DNA from: an uncultured Peptoniphilus sp.
GTDB taxonomy: Bacteria > Bacillota > Clostridia > Tissierellales > Peptoniphilaceae
Reading direction: 5' to 3'
NCBI GenBank assembly: GCA_947254665.1
Contig: CAMYEJ010000059.1
Span: 1 to 8,058 of the forward strand
Length of the DNA: 8,058 nt
Shown here: in pieces, positions 7,062-8,058 of the stretch
Layout of the letters: every line of letters begins with the position of its first letter
Numbering within the stretch: position 1 is the stretch's first letter
Notes under the pieces: model-generated
What the model saw: only the letters and a program-made list of their open reading frames with translations
Database searches by the model: none
Told to the model about the DNA's origin: nothing
Made by a program: the position numbers and the translations under genes

Positions 7062-7973
7062 ATGTTTGAATTTGATGTTAGTGCTTTAGATTGTAATCAA
7101 TTAAATTTCTTGAAGTATAAGGCTATGGAGGGTCTATCCTATAACACTTTATATGGGTACAGCAAAGACTTCACTGTTTTTAATGAAATTGTGCATGGAG
7201 AAAATCTTGAAGAAAAAGTTTTGAACTTCTTTCTTGAAAAGAGAAATCTTAAAGGTGGATATAATGGATATAGAAAAAGACAAAATACTTATTTTAATTT
7301 CTTGATTGAGATGGAGATAATTGAAGAAAATCCTATAGTGAAGTTAGGGATAAAAAGAAAGAAAGAAGATGCTGAACCTAGACCAGCTGAGAAAGAGAGT
7401 TTGAAAAAGATCTTGAGTCTTTTAGACTTAAATTCTTATACTGAATTTAGAGACTATGTTTTCATATTGTTGACTTTGGATACTGGGATAAGACCAGCTG
7501 AAGCGGTGCAAGTCTATGAAAATTTGTTTGACTATTATAATAAGGATCTTCGGATTACCCCAAGTATTGGAAAATGTAATAAATCTCGGATACTTCCCTT
7601 ATCTGATGGAGTGATTAAATATGTTAAGAGGCTTTTTGAAATTAATAAGAGAAATAACTTCAAGTCTAATAATCTCTTCCTATCTGATTCTGGTAAAGAG
7701 TTATCCACAACTGCTATACAAAGAAAGTTTGCTAGGTACTGCGATATCTTAGAACTCTGTGGAGAAGATAGGATTACCCCCTATCAACTTCGACACTACT
7801 TCGCTACAACATACTTAGAAAACGGCGGTAACATAGTTTATCTCCAATATTTAATGGGTCATAGTGATATTAAAATGACTAAGAAATATCTAAAGATTAA
7901 TCAAGATTCTGTTGCTAATGAACATAGAAGATTTTCACCTGTTAATGATATTATGTTCGGTAAGAAGAAATAA
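7062..7973 (+). CDS. Tyrosine-type site-specific recombinase (phage integrase family)
   Basis: The 303-residue protein is expected to break and rejoin DNA through a Tyr nucleophile. Residues about 10-95 are a helical SAM-like core-binding domain and about 105-285 the catalytic domain. Visible catalytic positions are Arg144 (TGIRPAE), Lys171 in the beta-hairpin (IGKCNKSR), Arg244 (YQLRH), His267 (LMGHSD) and nucleophile Tyr276 (TKKYLKI). The His usually found three residues before the second Arg is Tyr241 here, a substitution tolerated in some families. There is no extra N-terminal arm-binding domain, so it is a compact, XerC/D-sized enzyme. AGGGGG lies 8 nt before the ATG. It stands alone after the tRNA-operon terminator. 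It may be the integrase of an element entering the tRNA cluster, whose body would lie beyond the window, or a resident recombinase; I would not call it XerC or XerD. Confidence 0.92.
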   Translation: MFEFDVSALDCNQLNFLKYKAMEGLSYNTLYGYSKDFTVFNEIVHGENLEEKVLNFFLEKRNLKGGYNGYRKRQNTYFNFLIEMEIIEENPIVKLGIKRKKEDAEPRPAEKESLKKILSLLDLNSYTEFRDYVFILLTLDTGIRPAEAVQVYENLFDYYNKDLRITPSIGKCNKSRILPLSDGVIKYVKRLFEINKRNNFKSNNLFLSDSGKELSTTAIQRKFARYCDILELCGEDRITPYQLRHYFATTYLENGGNIVYLQYLMGHSDIKMTKKYLKINQDSVANEHRRFSPVNDIMFGKKK

Positions 7974-8058
7974 CAAAAATAAATATATAATAATTAGAAG
8001 AAAATTTTAATGAGAAATTGAGAATGTTTTGAATATATTGAATCGTATGGCATATTTC

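Noticed and set aside
7974..8058. Attachment-site repeat of a tRNA 3' end, or a new gene start, after the recombinase
   Set aside because: The last 85 nt are AT-rich and contain no match to the 3' halves of the three tRNAs and no ribosome site with a sustained frame.

Overview
The window looks like chromosomal DNA from a low-GC Bacillota (Firmicutes). The coding and spacer DNA is AT-rich, the promoters are sigma-A type (TTGACA-N17-TATACT), the ribosome sites are purine-rich, all three tRNA genes encode their CCA end, and UvrA uses a TTG start. An anaerobic coccus of the Peptoniphilaceae/Tissierellia group is a reasonable guess, but no marker here fixes the genus.

Layout: (1) Positions 1-778 hold no convincing gene. 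They are packed with repeats: a long imperfect inverted repeat (55-240), four degenerate copies of a short element whose flanks are conserved while its internal hairpin changes (320-712), and a second small motif (CTTCYGCTAC) linked to a hairpin. (2) Positions 779-6460 are one minus-strand transcription unit: promoter, uvrB, uvrA and an exported L,D-transpeptidase, closed by an intrinsic terminator. The genes overlap at both junctions (TTGA for uvrB/uvrA, 17 nt for uvrA/transpeptidase), so translational coupling is likely. A degenerate LexA-type box overlaps the -35 hexamer. (3) Positions 6461-7004 are a divergent plus-strand tRNA operon: strong promoter, tRNA-Ser(GCT), a CAT-anticodon tRNA (Met by anticodon, probably Ile2 by acceptor stem), tRNA-Phe(GAA) and a strong terminator. 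(4) Positions 7062-7973 encode a compact tyrosine recombinase just after the tRNA cluster, a common place for integrated elements, although no att repeat can be seen inside the window.

UvrA and UvrB form the damage-recognition part of nucleotide excision repair; UvrC and UvrD are not here. The transpeptidase acts on peptidoglycan outside the membrane, so its link to uvrBA appears to be transcriptional rather than biochemical. I found no clearly new multi-gene system. The least explained material is the repeat-rich spacer at 1-778, followed by the recombinase, which has Tyr where the family usually has a catalytic His.
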